DNA of 64,000 bases from Streptomyces parvus. GTDB lineage: Bacteria > Actinomycetota > Actinomycetes > Streptomycetales > Streptomycetaceae. The position numbers and the translations under genes are program-made. Location of the stretch: the NCBI RefSeq assembly GCF_032121415.1, contig NZ_CP135079.1, positions 2,790,001-2,854,000 of the forward strand, given 5' to 3'. The notes under the pieces were generated by a model, which did no database searches, had not been told where the DNA came from, and was given only the letters and a program-made list of their open reading frames with translations. Positions 62,298 through 64,000 of this stretch are shown here, in pieces; the stretch's first letter is position 1, and each line of letters opens with the position of its first letter.

Positions 62298-62900
62298 TCA
62301 GGCGAGCCCCAGCGCCGTCCTCGTCAGGAACGCGAGCCGCGCCGTCTTCTCCGGCTTCTGGATCTCCGGGCCCAGCTCGAACCCGATCCGGACCATCCGG
62401 GCGAGCGCCTTCTCGTTGCGGGCATCGGGCTCCACGATGACCCGCAGGTGGGCCGGGTCGCTGAAGACGTAGGCGATGAACGCGGTGAGCAGGGACTCCG
62501 TGTAGCCCCTCACCGCGCCTTCGCCCTCGGCGGGCGCGATCAGCAGGTGGACGCCGAAGTCCCCGGGCTGTACGTCGTAGCACTCGCCGACCGGGTCGGC
62601 GTCCGGCTCGTACGTCTGGAAGAGCGCGGCCGGGGCCCCGTCGCGCAGGGCGAGGTAGGCGTGGTGCGTGGGGAGCGAGTCGACGAACTCGTAGATCTCC
62701 CGGACCTGTTCACGGGTGTGGTCGGCCATGCCCCAGAAGCGGGCCCGCTCCTCGGTGACCCAGCCGTGCAGCAGCTCGGCGTCGGCCGCCGGGTCGACCG
62801 GGACGAGACGGACGGTGCCGAAGCCCTCGATCTTCTGCTCGTGGACGGCCGGGCGGAGGGCGGGGGCCGCGGAAACGGCGGGCTCGGCGGTGGCGGTCAT
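62298..62900 (-). CDS. GNAT acetyltransferase, siderophore-type (desH-like)
   Basis: 200-residue acyltransferase resembling siderophore lysine/hydroxyornithine N-acyltransferases (IucB/RhbD/MbtK class): ELLHGWVTEERARFWGM, FGVHLLIAP, RGYTESLLTAFIAYVFSDP, RVIVEPDARNEKALARM. ATG 62900 has a strong GAGGAGG eight bases upstream, so it can be made alone, but no stop codon separates it from the penicillin acylase frame. It resembles the desG/desH pair reported beside desferrioxamine genes; that link is from memory. Confidence 0.8.
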   Translation of the reverse strand: MTATAEPAVSAAPALRPAVHEQKIEGFGTVRLVPVDPAADAELLHGWVTEERARFWGMADHTREQVREIYEFVDSLPTHHAYLALRDGAPAALFQTYEPDADPVGECYDVQPGDFGVHLLIAPAEGEGAVRGYTESLLTAFIAYVFSDPAHLRVIVEPDARNEKALARMVRIGFELGPEIQKPEKTARLAFLTRTALGLA

Positions 62901-64000
62901 GGCGGGGGCCTCCTCAAGGCGGTGCGACGTGCGGTGGGGCGTGGTGCGGTGCAGCAGGTTCCAGTCCGTGACGACCGGGGCGAGCGCGCCCCGTACCCAC
63001 AGGGGCGTCTGGTCGCGGTGGTGGGCGGATCCGGGGACTCCGGAGGCACCGAAGGGGACGGCCCACCGGCTGTCCTCGCGGCGGGCCAGGTCCCAGACGT
63101 AGCGGGCGGCCGGGCCGCGGGCGAACAGGTCGGTGACGCCGGGGACGCTGGAGGTGGACAGCACGCAGTCGTGGTCGCCCGCGACCCCCGGCCGGATCGC
63201 CTCCGCGTCGGAGCCCTCGGGTGCGAGATCCGGCAGGGCCTGCCAGGGGGAGAGCCGGTGCAGCTCGCCCCACGGGGCGGGCGGGGTCTCCTCGGCCGCC
63301 GCCGCTACGGCCTCGGCCGAGGCCGCGACGAGTGCCAACCGGTCCTCGTACGGCAGGAGTCCCCCGGTGAGCAGGCTCTCCAGGGCGTAGCCGATCCGGG
63401 GGACGGCGGCGAGCCAGGGGCGGAAGAGGGCGGGGTAGGCGGCCGAGCGCCAGGGGTCGTCCTCGCCCGTGACGCCCCGCAGCGCGGGGTGGGCGGCCAG
63501 CCGGTGGACGACGTCGGTGCGCAGGCGGGCGTAGAGGGTGGCGTCGGTGCTGTCCGCGTCCATGTGGCGGTCCCAGCGCAGCAGCCGGTCCCGGAGGCGT
63601 TCGGCGGCGGGGCCGAGGCCGGGGGCCCCGGCGAGCAGGGACAGCAGTCGGCGGGAGGAGGCGAGGCGGGTGTCGGTGTGGACGGCGGCCTGGGCGTCGG
63701 AGGTCCAGTCGGTGTCCGCGCCGAGCAACTCCCGTATCCGGCGGGCCCGGTGCGGGGGTGCGAACTCGACGCCGAGCGGGGAGGCGAGGCCGCGTTCGTT
63801 GGCCATCACCGCGATCCCGCCGGGGCCGTCGACCTCGGTACGGGGCAGGGGGGCGCTCTCGCCCTCGCGCCAGGCGTACGCCGGGTCCTCGGCGGGAACG
63901 ACCCGCAGCCGGTTGGCGTACGGGCGCACCGGGACGTGTCCGGCGACCCGGTGCAGGGTGTCCCCGGCGGTGTCGGCGGCCAGGACCAGATTGACGGGTT
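62298..64000 (-). CDS. Penicillin acylase family protein fused to GNAT, 5' cut
   Basis: Reading frame that enters from the right edge and continues to 62298 without stop. Residues encoded from 64000 to about 62930 are the beta-chain part of a penicillin acylase: NLVLAADTAGDTLHRVAGHVPV, GGIAVMANERG, and the C-terminal GSAHHRDQTPLWVRGALAPVVTDW with its family-typical His. The alpha chain and nucleophilic Ser lie outside the window. The frame then runs into the GNAT domain through TTPHRTSHRLEEAP. Either a true fusion or loss of the acylase stop codon. Confidence 0.8.
   Translation of the reverse strand, partial: PVNLVLAADTAGDTLHRVAGHVPVRPYANRLRVVPAEDPAYAWREGESAPLPRTEVDGPGGIAVMANERGLASPLGVEFAPPHRARRIRELLGADTDWTSDAQAAVHTDTRLASSRRLLSLLAGAPGLGPAAERLRDRLLRWDRHMDADSTDATLYARLRTDVVHRLAAHPALRGVTGEDDPWRSAAYPALFRPWLAAVPRIGYALESLLTGGLLPYEDRLALVAASAEAVAAAAEETPPAPWGELHRLSPWQALPDLAPEGSDAEAIRPGVAGDHDCVLSTSSVPGVTDLFARGPAARYVWDLARREDSRWAVPFGASGVPGSAHHRDQTPLWVRGALAPVVTDWNLLHRTTPHRTSHRLEEAPAMTATAEPAVSAAPALRPAVHEQKIEGFGTVRLVPVDPAADAELLHGWVTEERARFWGMADHTREQVREIYEFVDSLPTHHAYLALRDGAPAALFQTYEPDADPVGECYDVQPGDFGVHLLIAPAEGEGAVRGYTESLLTAFIAYVFSDPAHLRVIVEPDARNEKALARMVRIGFELGPEIQKPEKTARLAFLTRTALGLA

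Noticed and set aside
62298..64000. IucA/IucC siderophore synthetase
   Set aside because: First considered because of the neighbouring siderophore-type GNAT; the HHRDQTPLWVRGALAPVVTDW end and overall pattern fit a penicillin acylase beta chain instead.

Overview
The window is high-G+C actinobacterial chromosome, almost certainly Streptomyces. GTG, TTG and CTG starts follow good Shine-Dalgarno sequences, and the gene set includes an HrdD sigma factor, XRE/DUF397 pairs, an F420 enzyme, GPP34 and DUF6227 proteins. From memory, the order mscL, MFS/WYL pair, hrdD, MarR, MFS, TetR matches the S. coelicolor chromosome beside its CDA antibiotic cluster. That cluster is absent here, replaced by an M6 protease, a decayed acyl-CoA synthetase and IS481-type insertion sequences.

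Layout. 1-9.5 kb is core: end of a 5-formyl-THF cyclo-ligase gene, a membrane-anchored penicillin acylase, a K+/H+ antiporter (apparent CTG start), an MFS transporter, an FmdB zinc-ribbon gene behind a CIRCE-like element, MTA phosphorylase, a SAF-domain protein and MscL. 9.5-15 kb (minus strand) is a translationally coupled operon for a molybdopterin oxidoreductase with membrane, 4Fe-4S and Rieske subunits. 15-27.4 kb holds an S58 peptidase, a DUF6227 protein, two MFS exporters with WYL, MarR and TetR regulators and recognisable operators, hrdD with a SigR-type promoter, a DODA-type dioxygenase and an M6 metalloprotease.

27.4-32.5 kb is a scarred region. It has a truncated AMP-binding gene, an IS481 remnant tail-to-tail with an intact IS copy sitting exactly in the stop codon of an XRE/TPR regulator, an ATP-grasp gene fragment, and tRNA-Arg(CCU). 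32.5-45.2 kb has a phosphotransferase, an R2K-like ATP-grasp protein, two membrane proteins, a D-Ala-D-Ala carboxypeptidase with a long acidic tail, GPP34, an XRE/DUF397 pair, a frameshifted pseudogene and a sodium:solute symporter.

45.2-55 kb is the most unusual part. It contains an ADP-ribosylglycohydrolase-like protein lacking metal-binding aspartates, a STAND-like ATPase with TPR repeats, a secreted NPP1/NLP necrosis-type protein, and a 1469-residue trypsin-nSTAND1-TM-propeller protein preceded by a small trypsin-co-occurring (CU044_2847-type) protein. The last pair looks like a biological-conflict (defence) system. 55-64 kb returns to housekeeping: FbiC (F420 synthesis), a HAD hydrolase, a class B PBP, an LLM F420 oxidoreductase, a decayed metallohydrolase, a Sel1 protein, and a penicillin acylase joined in frame to a GNAT acetyltransferase (compare desG/desH of desferrioxamine loci), cut by the window end.
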